Origin: Paraburkholderia sp. Ac-20340
Lineage (GTDB): Bacteria; Pseudomonadota; Gammaproteobacteria; Burkholderiales; Burkholderiaceae
NCBI RefSeq assembly: GCF_017104965.1
Contig: NZ_JAAGPR010000006.1
Location: 1-64,000, forward strand
DNA length: 64,000 bases
Direction: 5' to 3'
Every line of letters begins with the position of its first letter. The first letter of the stretch is position 1. Positions 15,721-24,858 of the stretch are shown one piece after another. A program made the position numbers and the translations under genes. Under the pieces are notes generated by a model. That model saw only the letters and a program-made list of their open reading frames with translations. It was not told the origin of the DNA and searched no databases.

Positions 15721-16920
15721 ATGCTAGATCCCGTCAATATCCTCCTCGTTACGGTGCTTTCGAGCATCATGAGTCTTGCCATTCTCGGTTCGCTGCGGCC
15801 TGCGGCGATTCCGGGCGTGAGCCGCTGGATCGGCGCTTATGTGTGGGCGAGCGTGGCGCTCGTGCTGACGGGCATGCAACGCCTGGGTGTGCCGTTCATC
15901 ACGATCCTCGTTTCCAATACCTTGCTCGCGATGGCCGTGACGCGCGTGCTGGAAGGCTGCCGCGAATTCTTCGGACTGCGTCCGCGTGCGCCGCTCGCCT
16001 GGGCCGGTTGCGCGCTGGTCGCGGCGGGCAGTGCCTGGTGGTGCTGGGCGCAGCCGAGCCTGGGCGCGCGCATCGCACTGGTCTCGGCATTTCATGCGTC
16101 GATTTACGCGGTGGTCGGCTGGATGGCGCTGCGTTACCGGCCGCCGGGCCGCCCGGTCTACAGCTATCGTTTCGTCACCACATCGGCATGGCTGGGCGGC
16201 TGCGCGCACGGCTTGCGCGGCGTGGTGTATGGCGCGGGCCTCGTCGAGCAGACCACGCTGCTGGCGGCCACGCCGCTGAACGTCGTCTGGCTCGCGCTGG
16301 GGATTCTGGTGCTGCCTTCGCTGTCGATCGGCATGGTGCTGCTCGCGCACGATCGCATGGCCGAGCGTCTGGAGCGCCTTGCCAATCGCGACGAACTGAC
16401 GGGCGCGCTCACGCGCCGCGCCTTCCTTGCGCAGGCGCTGGCGCTGCTCGATACCGCGCGTGCGAAGGGCACGCCGGTGGTGCTCGCCATCGTCGATATC
16501 GATCATTTCAAGGGCATCAACGATCACTACGGCCACGCGGCGGGCGACCGCGCGCTGGCGCATTTCGGCCGCGTGGTGGCAACCGGCGTGCGCGAATCCG
16601 ATCTGTTCGGACGCCTTGGCGGCGAGGAGTTTGCACTGCTGCTGCCCGCGATCTCGCGCGAAGATGCGGTCGTGCGGCTCGACGCACTGCGCGTGGCCGC
16701 ACTGGCCGTGCGGCGCGGCGGCGATACGCCCTTGCAAGGGCAGGAATCGTTGCCTGCGCACCTATCGCAGGAGGAAACGGCGCCGCATGCGGGCCTCACG
16801 TTCAGCGCGGGCGTGGACATCCTGCAGATCGGCGACACCTTGGCCAACCTGATGGCGCGCGCCGATGCCGCGCTCTACGAGGCCAAAACGCGCGGCCGCG
16901 ACCGCGTGGTGACGGCATAG
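15721..16920 (+). CDS. membrane-bound diguanylate cyclase (GGDEF)
   Basis: 399 residues. The first ~210 form six or so membrane helices without a recognised sensor domain name. The GGDEF domain begins at NRDELTGALTRRAFL and contains IVDIDHFKGINDHYGHAAGD and the active site GGEEF. RESD lies five residues before GGEEF, so the RxxD inhibitory site for c-di-GMP feedback is intact. It should make c-di-GMP and influence the switch between motility and biofilm. No clear ribosome site precedes the ATG. An insertion (QGQESLPAHLSQEETAPH) lies in the later part of the domain. Confidence 0.92.
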   Translation: MLDPVNILLVTVLSSIMSLAILGSLRPAAIPGVSRWIGAYVWASVALVLTGMQRLGVPFITILVSNTLLAMAVTRVLEGCREFFGLRPRAPLAWAGCALVAAGSAWWCWAQPSLGARIALVSAFHASIYAVVGWMALRYRPPGRPVYSYRFVTTSAWLGGCAHGLRGVVYGAGLVEQTTLLAATPLNVVWLALGILVLPSLSIGMVLLAHDRMAERLERLANRDELTGALTRRAFLAQALALLDTARAKGTPVVLAIVDIDHFKGINDHYGHAAGDRALAHFGRVVATGVRESDLFGRLGGEEFALLLPAISREDAVVRLDALRVAALAVRRGGDTPLQGQESLPAHLSQEETAPHAGLTFSAGVDILQIGDTLANLMARADAALYEAKTRGRDRVVTA

Positions 16921-17936
16921 TCACCGCATAGCAGCCGCGCAACCGGTGTCCTGACCCCGGTAATCGAATAGAGCCGTCAGCCTTTGCCGGTGTCACAAAA
17001 AATTCAAATGAAAACCGGCAATATTGTCCGCATCGGACCTGCTCTCTAGCGCGCCAGCACAACAGGACTGCAAACCGGATCGCGCGAGCGTGACCCGCTG
17101 CGAGTCTGTCGAATCTATTTCGAAGTCCTGACTCAACGCTGGCAGTCATGCGAAATGGATGCCAAAAAACGCGCTAAGCCCGATGGCTTATGCGATACAA
17201 CAGGGCGCAATCGTTTCGCTATGCAAACAGCATCTCGTTGCGGACGAAATCAGTCACGTCGCTGTTTTTAAAGGATAATTATCAAAAGGTGTGGGTGACG
17301 TTCCATGCAACGTTCATTCCAGCCGGCCGCGCGGCCCTGCATTCGCGCAGCTTTGGCAGACACCGCATTCTTCGGGCAGGCGTCTCTTCCTTGGTACCCA
17401 GTGGCGATCACGCAAAGCGGGATTCGTACGGATGTCGAGGCGCCCGCCCACGGCGTCGAGCGAGTCCGTTCGCCTGCGAAACCGCTGCCTTGCGTGCGCG
17501 TTCGCGCGAATACCCGTGCGCATGAGCTTGCCCTCGTGCGCGTGAGCGCCGGACGCATCAAAGGGAGACGGCGCGCCTCGGGCCGCAAGGTCCGGCCGGT
17601 TGCGCCGGGTGGTTCCGCGCGCTGTAGCGCGCCGCGCACGTGTTGGTGCGCCCGTGCCTGTGTTCATGCGACACACGCACGCGGGCGCACCCGTGTCTGC
17701 TGGCGCAGCCGGCGCGGGGCCTGTCTCCATGCGCGCGTCCGTCGCGTGTCGTGCGCCCTGCGCGCGCTCATCCGTCTTCGTTATTTCTGCATTCAAACGC
17801 CCATTGCCGGTGTGGCCGCGCTACGTCCGTGCGCGTGTGCCAGGCCGGCGTGGGCTTATTACCGGCCTGCCATCCCAAAGGTTCTTTGACGGGACGTCGC
17901 CTGCGGGGAGGCGGCCATCAACCACTGGAGCCTGAG
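16921..17936. other. 1-kb GC-rich region before the autoinducer synthase gene
   Basis: No convincing gene. Several frames are open at once from 17190 to 17935, but they are Arg/Ala/Cys-rich, lack ribosome sites and resemble no protein. A stable GC hairpin lies at 17646-17690 (GTGCGCCCG paired with CGGGCGCAC), and a smaller one at 17174-17189. It may be a long structured 5' leader of the synthase gene, or hold an unrecognised small RNA. Confidence 0.5.
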
Positions 17937-19235
17937 ATGCAAACGACTAATAACAATTGGCGGGATGCGCACAACAACGACGCTGCACTGCCGGCTTTCC
18001 TCGCCGCGCGTGTGGACCGCTACTACGGGGAGCGCGTGCAGCAGAGCTGGGCGGGCGGTCACATCATGCGCGGCCGCGTGCCTGACGCCAACGCGCTGCA
18101 TCTGTCGAGCAACGATTATCTGTCGATCGCGCGCCATCCTGAGATTGTCGATGCGATGGCCAGCAGTATCCGCAACGAAGGCAACGGCCTGCTGATGTCA
18201 GGCGTGTTCCTGCATGGCGACGATTGTCCGCAACTGCAGCTCGAAGACGCATTTGCGCGCTATATGGGCGCTGAAACCAGCGTTTTGTGCCAGTCGGGTT
18301 TCGCGGCCAACACCGGGCTGATCCAGTCGATCGCGAACGCGCAGACGCCGGTTTACGTCGACATGATGGCGCATATGTCGCTCTGGGAAGGCGTCCGCAG
18401 CGCGGGCGCCAAGGCGATCAGTTTCTTCCACAACGATGTCGAGCATCTCGAACAGCGCATTCTGCGATATGGGCCGGGCATCGTGATCGTCGATTCGGTA
18501 TACAGCACCAATGGCAGCGTCTGCCCGCTGCAGGCCTTCGCGGATGTCTGCGCCGCGCACGATTGCGTGTTCGTGGTCGACGAATCGCATTCGCTCGGCA
18601 CACACGGACCGCACGGCGCGGGAATGGTCGCCGAACTGGGCCTTACCGACCGCGTGCATTTTCGCACCGCGAGCCTCGCGAAAGCTTTCGCGGGGCGCGC
18701 CGGCATCGTCACGTGTTCGCGCCGTTTCCAGGAATACTTCAAATGCGAGGCCTTGCCGGCGATCTTCAGCTCGACGTTGCTGCCACACGAAACGGCGGGG
18801 TTGGCGGCCACGCTGGCCGTGATCCAGCGCGACGACTGGCGTCGCGCGCGCGTAGCGGCGAACGCGCGTTATCTGCGCTCGAGGCTCACCGATCTGGGCT
18901 ACAACCTGAATGGAAGTGAGACGCAAATCATCGCGCTCGAAGCCGGGCCGGAGCCGCAAACCATTGTGTTGCGCGATGCGCTGGAAGCGCGCGGCATCTT
19001 CGGTTCGGTGTTCTGCGCGCCGGCCACGGCGCAGAACCGCTCGCTGGTGCGGCTCTCGATCAATGCAGCGCTGGCGGAGTCGGAACTGGAGCGGCTCGTG
19101 GATGTCTGCGAAGCGATTCGCGACGAAGTGCAGATGTGGAACTGGCCGTCCACACGCCGTCTGATGGAGCGCGGCGCAGGCCGCGTGCGCGTGCTTCAGG
19201 CACCGACACTGGTGAATCTGCCGGTGGCAGCGTGA
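17937..19235 (+). CDS. cqsA: alpha-hydroxyketone autoinducer synthase (CqsA/JqsA/LqsA type)
   Basis: 432 residues from the ATG at 17937, with GGAG upstream. It is a fold-type I PLP enzyme of the alpha-oxoamine synthase group: DESHSLGTHGPHGAG at 215-229 and the PLP lysine in TASLAKAF (Lys249). Segments AHMSLWEG, VIVDSVYSTNGSVCPL and SGVFLHGD match CqsA of Vibrio and LqsA of Legionella more closely than BioF or KBL. The known reaction joins an acyl-CoA and S-adenosylmethionine to give an amino-ketone precursor of CAI-1 or LAI-1-like signals. A matching kinase and regulator are encoded next door, convergently, which supports the assignment. Confidence 0.9.
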   Translation: MQTTNNNWRDAHNNDAALPAFLAARVDRYYGERVQQSWAGGHIMRGRVPDANALHLSSNDYLSIARHPEIVDAMASSIRNEGNGLLMSGVFLHGDDCPQLQLEDAFARYMGAETSVLCQSGFAANTGLIQSIANAQTPVYVDMMAHMSLWEGVRSAGAKAISFFHNDVEHLEQRILRYGPGIVIVDSVYSTNGSVCPLQAFADVCAAHDCVFVVDESHSLGTHGPHGAGMVAELGLTDRVHFRTASLAKAFAGRAGIVTCSRRFQEYFKCEALPAIFSSTLLPHETAGLAATLAVIQRDDWRRARVAANARYLRSRLTDLGYNLNGSETQIIALEAGPEPQTIVLRDALEARGIFGSVFCAPATAQNRSLVRLSINAALAESELERLVDVCEAIRDEVQMWNWPSTRRLMERGAGRVRVLQAPTLVNLPVAA

Positions 19236-19275
19236 AGTAGCGCGTTTCCGCCTTGAAGGGGCGGGTGTGGAAGTC

Positions 19276-20313
19276 TCAGTGAGAGTTCCACGCCGCCTGA
19301 ATCTCGCGGTCGAGCCGGTTCAGGTAGGCGTCGTAGGGCAGCACGTTGTCCAGCGCGAGACCCGCAGGCTTCTTGACGATTGCATAGGTATAACGGCGAT
19401 CGCTTTCGAATACCGATGCCGGATGCATGTACGGCTGCCATTCCACGCATTGCGACGGATAGTAGCCTTCGGTGCGCCAGAAGTAGGGCACGCTGCGATG
19501 GTTGTCGATCTCGTCGAGAAACGCGGCTTGCGCGCCCTGTTCGACGGCGATTTCCCGCACGCCACGCAGCGATTCGTCGGTGTGCAGGATCAGCAGATAC
19601 GCCGTGCCCTGGGCATCGAACATCAGCAGTCCGTGAGGTTGATAAGACAGATAGTGCTCGACGATACCCAGCGTTTCGAAGATGCCCTGCACATGCTTCG
19701 CGAGCCCGACGTCCTTGAGAAACGCATATTCCGATACCGCAAGCGCATCGAGCACCGTGCCGCAGGTCTTGTCGAAGAACGCGCTTTGCATATCGCGGAT
19801 CGTCTGATTGAGGGTTTCCACTGCATCGACTTCATGCTTGCGGATAAAGCGGTCGATCACACCCTCGTTGAAACTCTTCACGGCCACATGTTCGTCGGCC
19901 TTGCCGGTCAGCACGATTTTCTTGATCGCCGGATTGGCAAGACGACGGCAGAATTCGATGCCGTTCAGCTCCGGCATGTCGTAATCGACCACGACGACCG
20001 AAACCGATTCGAAGCGCGCAGGCCGGTGCACCAGCGAGCGGATTGCATCCACGCGCATGGCAATCACCTGATGCGCATCGTTTTCTTCGGTGCGGTCCAG
20101 ATAGGGGCTGAAAATGGGCGATGCAGGCTGATCCAGCGCAGCGCGTCCATTCAGAAAGCGCAGCGCATCCGCAGGCGAACTGAAGAGGCGAAACGCCAGC
20201 TCCGGATCGAGTTGCAGGCTCAGATTCGACAGGAACGCCGCGCTGTCGTCGACGAACGCGGCAGTGGTCGGCCAGGAGAGGGGCTGAATGGATTTCGGAG
20301 TGGCTTTCGTCAT
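19276..20313 (-). CDS. response regulator of the alpha-hydroxyketone system (JqsR/LqsR-like)
   Basis: 345 residues. Receiver features: VDD at 21-23, phospho-acceptor Asp110 in VVVVDYDMPELNG, VLTGKAD and FIRKH. About 88 residues separate the acidic pair from Asp110, roughly twice the usual distance, because of an insertion around residues 60-100. The C-terminal ~170 residues contain no helix-turn-helix; LLMFDAQGTAYLLILHTDES suggests an alpha/beta domain. Its start codon overlaps the kinase stop (ATGA), so the two are translationally coupled. It likely takes phosphate from that kinase; the output is probably protein-protein rather than DNA binding. Confidence 0.82.
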   Translation of the reverse strand: MTKATPKSIQPLSWPTTAAFVDDSAAFLSNLSLQLDPELAFRLFSSPADALRFLNGRAALDQPASPIFSPYLDRTEENDAHQVIAMRVDAIRSLVHRPARFESVSVVVVDYDMPELNGIEFCRRLANPAIKKIVLTGKADEHVAVKSFNEGVIDRFIRKHEVDAVETLNQTIRDMQSAFFDKTCGTVLDALAVSEYAFLKDVGLAKHVQGIFETLGIVEHYLSYQPHGLLMFDAQGTAYLLILHTDESLRGVREIAVEQGAQAAFLDEIDNHRSVPYFWRTEGYYPSQCVEWQPYMHPASVFESDRRYTYAIVKKPAGLALDNVLPYDAYLNRLDREIQAAWNSH

Positions 20314-21671
20314 GGCGCAGGGAATGTCAAAACGAACTCGGTGTACTTGCCTTTCACCGAAGAGCAGGCAATTGCTCCCCCCATCGCTTGCATGACATCG
20401 CGGCAGAATGCCAGCCCGATTCCTGCTCCGAGCGACACGTCATCGGTGGCGGTGGATGAAGTATAAAAGCGGGTAAAGATGTGCGGCAAGACTTCGGACG
20501 AAATACCCGCACCTGTATCGCTAAAAATCAGCCGATTGAACCGTTTGGCACTTTCGAGCCTGATCGAAATATGCGCGCCTTCGATACTGCCCATATGTCG
20601 AAATGCATTTTTCATCAAATTGAACAGCACGTGGACAGTGAGCATTTCCGAACCGTTGAATTCGAAATCAGGCCGTAGATTGCAATGCACGCGTGCGCGA
20701 TCGCCTTCGCGAAACGGATAACGCGCGAGTGCGGTTTCGACGCAATGCGCAATCGAGCACGACGTTGCGTTTTGCATGGCGCCGCCTGTGAAGCGCGCGG
20801 TCGCGAGCAGCATGTCGATGATTGCATTCGAATGCAACGCTTCCTGTTCGATACGGCTCACAACGCCTTGCATCGAATGCAGATGCGCCACGCGTATTTT
20901 CGGCACGGCCAGACGGCTGCGCTGGGCTAATGCATAGGTATCGAGCAGCGCAGGCAGGTAGCGCATGAGACCTGCCGCGCCCACGCGAATCGCCACCAGC
21001 GGCGTGCGTAGTTCGTGCGCCACGCTGCCTGCGGTGGCCAGCATGGCGCGCTCCTGTTCGATCTGGATACGGTCCTGATCGTAATTGGCCACCGCGCCGA
21101 TCGCCACCGCGAACGAGAAAATCGCCAGATGCGTGAGATAGTTCGCATTCAGCACGATTGGATCGGTCGTGAGCACATAGGCGAGCAGAGCGAGGCCGAT
21201 GCCCACGAGAAACTGCAGCACCAGCATCAGCCAGTCGAGCAGCAGCACCATCACGAAGGCCGCGATCAGCGCGCTTTCGACCCACACGTCATTGCCGTTG
21301 TTCTTCAGCAGCATGAAGGTGAAGAAGAACGGCAGCGCGTAAAGCGTGGCCAGATACCAGTACCACGGCAAAATCTTTTTGACGGACGCCGGCCAGCGCT
21401 CGAAAGCGAGAACCGGCACGAACAGCAATGCGCCGATCAAACGCAGCCAGAGGTTTTCATACGGCTGCGGAAAGAGGTCCTTCCAGACATAGTAATAAAG
21501 CGGGAAGCCGATACTGGCGACCACCGCGAGCGGTCGCATGCGCCTTTTTACGTACTGGAGGTTGCGTAGCGCGGGTGCGAAAGCGTACGCCACGCGCGGT
21601 CTCAACGACGCCCAGCCGCGCCGCGCGCGCGACGTGAATCTCGATACGTTCATCAGGGTGGAATCGCTCAT
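20310..21671 (-). CDS. sensor histidine kinase of the alpha-hydroxyketone system (CqsS/JqsS-like)
   Basis: 453 residues from the ATG at 21671; the frame stays open upstream but without protein-like sequence. Six membrane helices fill residues ~47-195, the part that binds hydroxyketones in CqsS. Then come the dimerisation helix with phospho-His219 (SVAHELRTPL) and the ATPase boxes (NLMKNAFRH, DTGAGISSEVLPHIFTRFYTS, GAGIGLAFCRDVMQAMGG). Unlike Vibrio CqsS it has no attached receiver; the separate regulator encoded downstream fills that role, as in the Legionella and Janthinobacterium systems. It would sense the signal made by the convergent synthase. Confidence 0.88.
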   Translation of the reverse strand: MSDSTLMNVSRFTSRARRGWASLRPRVAYAFAPALRNLQYVKRRMRPLAVVASIGFPLYYYVWKDLFPQPYENLWLRLIGALLFVPVLAFERWPASVKKILPWYWYLATLYALPFFFTFMLLKNNGNDVWVESALIAAFVMVLLLDWLMLVLQFLVGIGLALLAYVLTTDPIVLNANYLTHLAIFSFAVAIGAVANYDQDRIQIEQERAMLATAGSVAHELRTPLVAIRVGAAGLMRYLPALLDTYALAQRSRLAVPKIRVAHLHSMQGVVSRIEQEALHSNAIIDMLLATARFTGGAMQNATSCSIAHCVETALARYPFREGDRARVHCNLRPDFEFNGSEMLTVHVLFNLMKNAFRHMGSIEGAHISIRLESAKRFNRLIFSDTGAGISSEVLPHIFTRFYTSSTATDDVSLGAGIGLAFCRDVMQAMGGAIACSSVKGKYTEFVLTFPAP

Positions 21672-22034
21672 GTTTCGATGCCGGAATTCGATGCCGCGTA
21701 AATCGTCGCCTGGGTTGCAATGCACGGGCTGACGTTCGCTGATGCACGTTCCATTCCGGCCTGCGGTTCTGCTGCCTTGCTGGTGCCTGACTGCGGCTTT
21801 GCTGCGTGCGGCCGGGTGGTCTCCCGTGGATGTCTCGCTGGCGCGCCGCTTGCGCCGTGGCCGCGCACGGGTCACGACAGTGGTCATGACGGCCAGTGCA
21901 GACGATACCTCATTGTGACCTGCCGATGTGGCATGGCCAGGGCCGCAGTGACACATTTTGGCAAGCTGCGCGTGATAACGCGCCAGTTCGATGCGGTGCG
22001 CATCGAATGGTCTGCGGATAGAAACGGCGGGGGA
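21672..22034. other. intergenic region upstream of the sensor kinase gene
   Basis: About 360 bp holding the presumed promoter of the kinase-regulator operon. The kinase frame is open through most of it, but the translated residues are Arg/Gly/Thr-rich and unlike the family. No repeats or strong hairpins seen. Confidence 0.5.
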
Positions 22035-22859
22035 TCAGCGTTGCGGGCGTGCGTCGTGCTCGTGCATCAATGCGGCGATGGCATCGTCCAGCACCTGGCG
22101 CGCGTCGCGATGCGGCGAGTGTCCGCCCGCTTCGAGCGTCAGTACGCGCGCATGCGGCACCTGCGTGCCGATGGCCTCGATCTGCGCGAGCGTGCCGTAT
22201 TGGTCGTCGCGCGCCTGCACGGCGAGCAGCGGGGCGCGAATCGACGCAATCTCGCCGACGATGTTCCACGCGCGAAAAGCCGGATCGAGCCAGATGTCAT
22301 TCCAGCCGTAGAACGCGGATTCCACGTCGTCGTGATAACGCGCGAGCCTGGCGCGCAGCCCGTCGGTCTCGAAGGCGGTTTTTGCTGCGCGGATGCTCGC
22401 GACGGAAATGTCCTCGACAAAGACGTGTGGCGCGATCACGACGGCACCGGCCAGCGCGTCGGCGAAGCGCGCCGCATACAGCAGGGCGATCGATGCGCCG
22501 TCGCTATGGCCGATCAACCACATCTGCGATCGCTCGTGCGCGCCGATGCCGATGGCATCGAGCAAGGCGGGCAGAACGTCGTGCGCCTGCCGCGCCATGA
22601 AATCGAGCGGCCAGCGTTGCGCATGCGCGCGCGGCGTGGAGCGCCCATAGCCCGGCCGCGAATAGACGAGCCCGCGCAGCCCGAGCCGCTCGCACAGCGC
22701 ATGCGGCCAGTCCTTCCACATCGCCACGGACCCCAGTCCTTCGTGCAGAAACACGGCAAGCGGCGCGTGCGCCTGCGTCACGCCAACCCAGCGATATTCG
22801 ATCGTGCAGGCCACGCGCGCGCCCTGGGCCGCGAGTTCGACGAAGCGGCTGTCGCTCAT
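22035..22859 (-). CDS. alpha/beta hydrolase of the benzoate (box) cluster
   Basis: 274 residues. Hydrolase features: FLHEGLGS (oxyanion region), GHSDGAS (nucleophile elbow with Ser), VQARDDQYG (acid) and GGHSPHRD (catalytic His). Its start overlaps the stop of the benzoate-CoA ligase gene by four bases (ATGA), so it belongs to the same transcript. Hydrolases in this position are common in box clusters and may clear dead-end CoA thioesters or lactones, but no reaction has been assigned here. Confidence 0.85.
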   Translation of the reverse strand: MSDSRFVELAAQGARVACTIEYRWVGVTQAHAPLAVFLHEGLGSVAMWKDWPHALCERLGLRGLVYSRPGYGRSTPRAHAQRWPLDFMARQAHDVLPALLDAIGIGAHERSQMWLIGHSDGASIALLYAARFADALAGAVVIAPHVFVEDISVASIRAAKTAFETDGLRARLARYHDDVESAFYGWNDIWLDPAFRAWNIVGEIASIRAPLLAVQARDDQYGTLAQIEAIGTQVPHARVLTLEAGGHSPHRDARQVLDDAIAALMHEHDARPQR

Positions 22860-24526
22860 GCCGATCCGCCCGGCGTCTGGAACTGTTCGCGCAGGCGAAA
22901 GCGCTGGATCTTGCCCGTGGCGGTCTTGGGCAGATCGTCGACGAACAGGATGTCGCGCGGATATTTATGTGGCGCGAGCCGCGTCTTCACGAAGGCTTTG
23001 AGCGTCAGCGCGAGATCGGCAGGGGCGGTCTGGGCGGCGCGCGCCTCGGGCTTGAGCACGACGAACGCGCAGGTTTTCACGAGCCCGTCCTGCTCGACGC
23101 CGATCACGGCCGCTTCGAGCACCGCTTCGTGCTGCACGAGCGCCATTTCGACTTCGATCGGCGAGACGTACTGGCCGCTGACCTTGAGCATGTCGTCGCT
23201 GCGGCCCGCGTAGACGTAGCAGCCGCCCGGCTGACGCCGGTATTTGTCGCCGCTCCTGACCCAGTCGCCCTGGAAGGTCGCGCGCGATTTTTCGCGATTG
23301 TTCCAGTACATCAGCGCGGCGCTCGGGCCGCGAATATAAAGATCGCCGATTTCGCCATCGGGCACGGGCCGGCCCGCTTCGTCGCGCAGTTCGATCTCGT
23401 AGCCCGGCACCGGGCGGCCCGTGGTGCCGTATTCGACTTCGCCGGGACGGTTCGAGAGGAAGATATGCAGCATCTCCGTGGAGCCGATGCCATCGAGAAT
23501 ATCGCTGCCGAAATGACGGCTGAAACGCTCGCCGATCTCGCGCGGCAAGGCTTCGCCGGCCGAGGTGCAGATGCGCAGCGCGACGTCGGTGCGCGCGGGC
23601 AGCGCGGGCGAGGCCATCATGCTCGCGTAGAGCGTGGGCACGCCGTAGAAGATCGTCGGGCGATGCCGGACGAGGCGCACGAAGACGGCGTCGGCGGTCG
23701 GGCGTTCCGCCATCAGCACGGTGGTCGCGCCCACGGAGAGCGGGAAGGTCAGGCCGTTGCCCAGCCCGTAGGCGAAGAACAGCTTCGCGGCGGAAAACAC
23801 CACGTCGCTTTCGCGGATGCCGAGTATCGGTTTCGCATAGTTCTCCACGGTCCAGTAGAGATTCGCGTGCGTATGCACGGTGCCCTTGGGTTTGCCCGTC
23901 GAGCCCGACGAATAGAGCCAGAAGGCGATGTCGTCGCAGCCGGTGGGTGCGGCGCGGGTGGCGGGCGGGGCGGACTCGATCAGTTCGTGCAGGAGATGGT
24001 ATTCGCGCGCATCGGGTTTTAAAGCGTCGGGCATTAAAGCGTCGGACTCTAAAGCCTCGGGCGGCTGGGAAACGACCAGCAGGCAATCGCTGCCATGCGC
24101 CTCATCGAGCGCGGCGCTCACGACCGGCCATAGCGCGCCCGAAGCGATCACCAGGCGCGCGCGGCTGTGCGTGAGCATATACACATAGTCGGCGGGCGTG
24201 AGCAGCGTGTTGACCAGCACCGGCACGACGCCCGCGTGCAGCGCGCCAAGAAAGGCCACGGGCAACTCGACGGTATCGAGCATGATCAGCAGGATGCGTT
24301 CTTCGGCACGCACGCCGAGTGCGCGCAGCGCAGCGGCAAAGCGCAGGGCACGCGCTTCGAGTTCGCCGTACGCGAGCGTGCCGTGATCGTCGATATAGGC
24401 GGTCTGGGTGCTGCGCGCCGCGTTGAGCGCGAACAGGTGTGCCGCGAAGTTGAACTGCGCGGGAGGCGGCGCGGCCGCCGCTACGCATTCGCGCGCCGCA
24501 AGCGGCGGCGCTGCCTGAATATCCAC
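22856..24526 (-). CDS. bclA: benzoate-CoA ligase
   Basis: 556 residues from a GTG start at 24526, chosen because GGAGA precedes it and because upstream in-frame residues cross the promoter. Adenylate-forming signatures: YSSGSTGKPKGT (phosphate loop), YGVPTLYASM, GSTEMLHIF (acyl-adenylate site), YVYAGRSDDMLKVSGQYVSP (hinge) and PKTATGKIQR with the catalytic Lys. FFAYGLGNGLTFPLSVGATTVLM is typical of benzoate and hydroxybenzoate ligases. It activates benzoate to benzoyl-CoA with ATP, the first step of the box pathway, and is divergent from boxR and boxCBA. Confidence 0.92.
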   Translation of the reverse strand: MDIQAAPPLAARECVAAAAPPPAQFNFAAHLFALNAARSTQTAYIDDHGTLAYGELEARALRFAAALRALGVRAEERILLIMLDTVELPVAFLGALHAGVVPVLVNTLLTPADYVYMLTHSRARLVIASGALWPVVSAALDEAHGSDCLLVVSQPPEALESDALMPDALKPDAREYHLLHELIESAPPATRAAPTGCDDIAFWLYSSGSTGKPKGTVHTHANLYWTVENYAKPILGIRESDVVFSAAKLFFAYGLGNGLTFPLSVGATTVLMAERPTADAVFVRLVRHRPTIFYGVPTLYASMMASPALPARTDVALRICTSAGEALPREIGERFSRHFGSDILDGIGSTEMLHIFLSNRPGEVEYGTTGRPVPGYEIELRDEAGRPVPDGEIGDLYIRGPSAALMYWNNREKSRATFQGDWVRSGDKYRRQPGGCYVYAGRSDDMLKVSGQYVSPIEVEMALVQHEAVLEAAVIGVEQDGLVKTCAFVVLKPEARAAQTAPADLALTLKAFVKTRLAPHKYPRDILFVDDLPKTATGKIQRFRLREQFQTPGGSA

Positions 24527-24858
24527 GTTGCTGTCTCCGCTGTCTTTCGTCGGCTCGCGTCGCGGGCGGACGGTTGTCGTTGTGAGCGCTACGGTATCGG
24601 GGGATGGCTGGGAGATTCGAATTGATACGGATTGCCTGGTAAATAGGTATTGGCGAGTATTTGCCCGCCTACCGGCCACCTGCCGATGCCGTGCAGGCGG
24701 CGTCGCAGAGAGCCGTGATCCGGCCGGGGAATCCTTGCGAGGGCTGGGGTCTCCTTGGCGGGTTTGTCGTTTGGACGACTTTTATCGGAAAATCAGGGAC
24801 CAACAAGGTGCGTGTCAAGCACTATAGTACATAAAACCAGGTTGAGAGGCCTCTGAAG
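24527..24858. promoter_or_regulatory. divergent bclA/boxR promoter region with a BoxR-like site
   Basis: About 330 bp between two divergent starts. GCACTATAGTAC at 24819-24830 is a near-palindrome 29 bp before the boxR start. Related GCACTA elements recur before boxC, so this is a candidate BoxR operator. The rest shows no gene. Confidence 0.5.

Noticed and set aside
17305..17889. A 194-codon frame before the autoinducer synthase gene
   Set aside because: Arg/Ala/Cys-rich composition with simultaneous open frames on both strands, no ribosome site and no motif.
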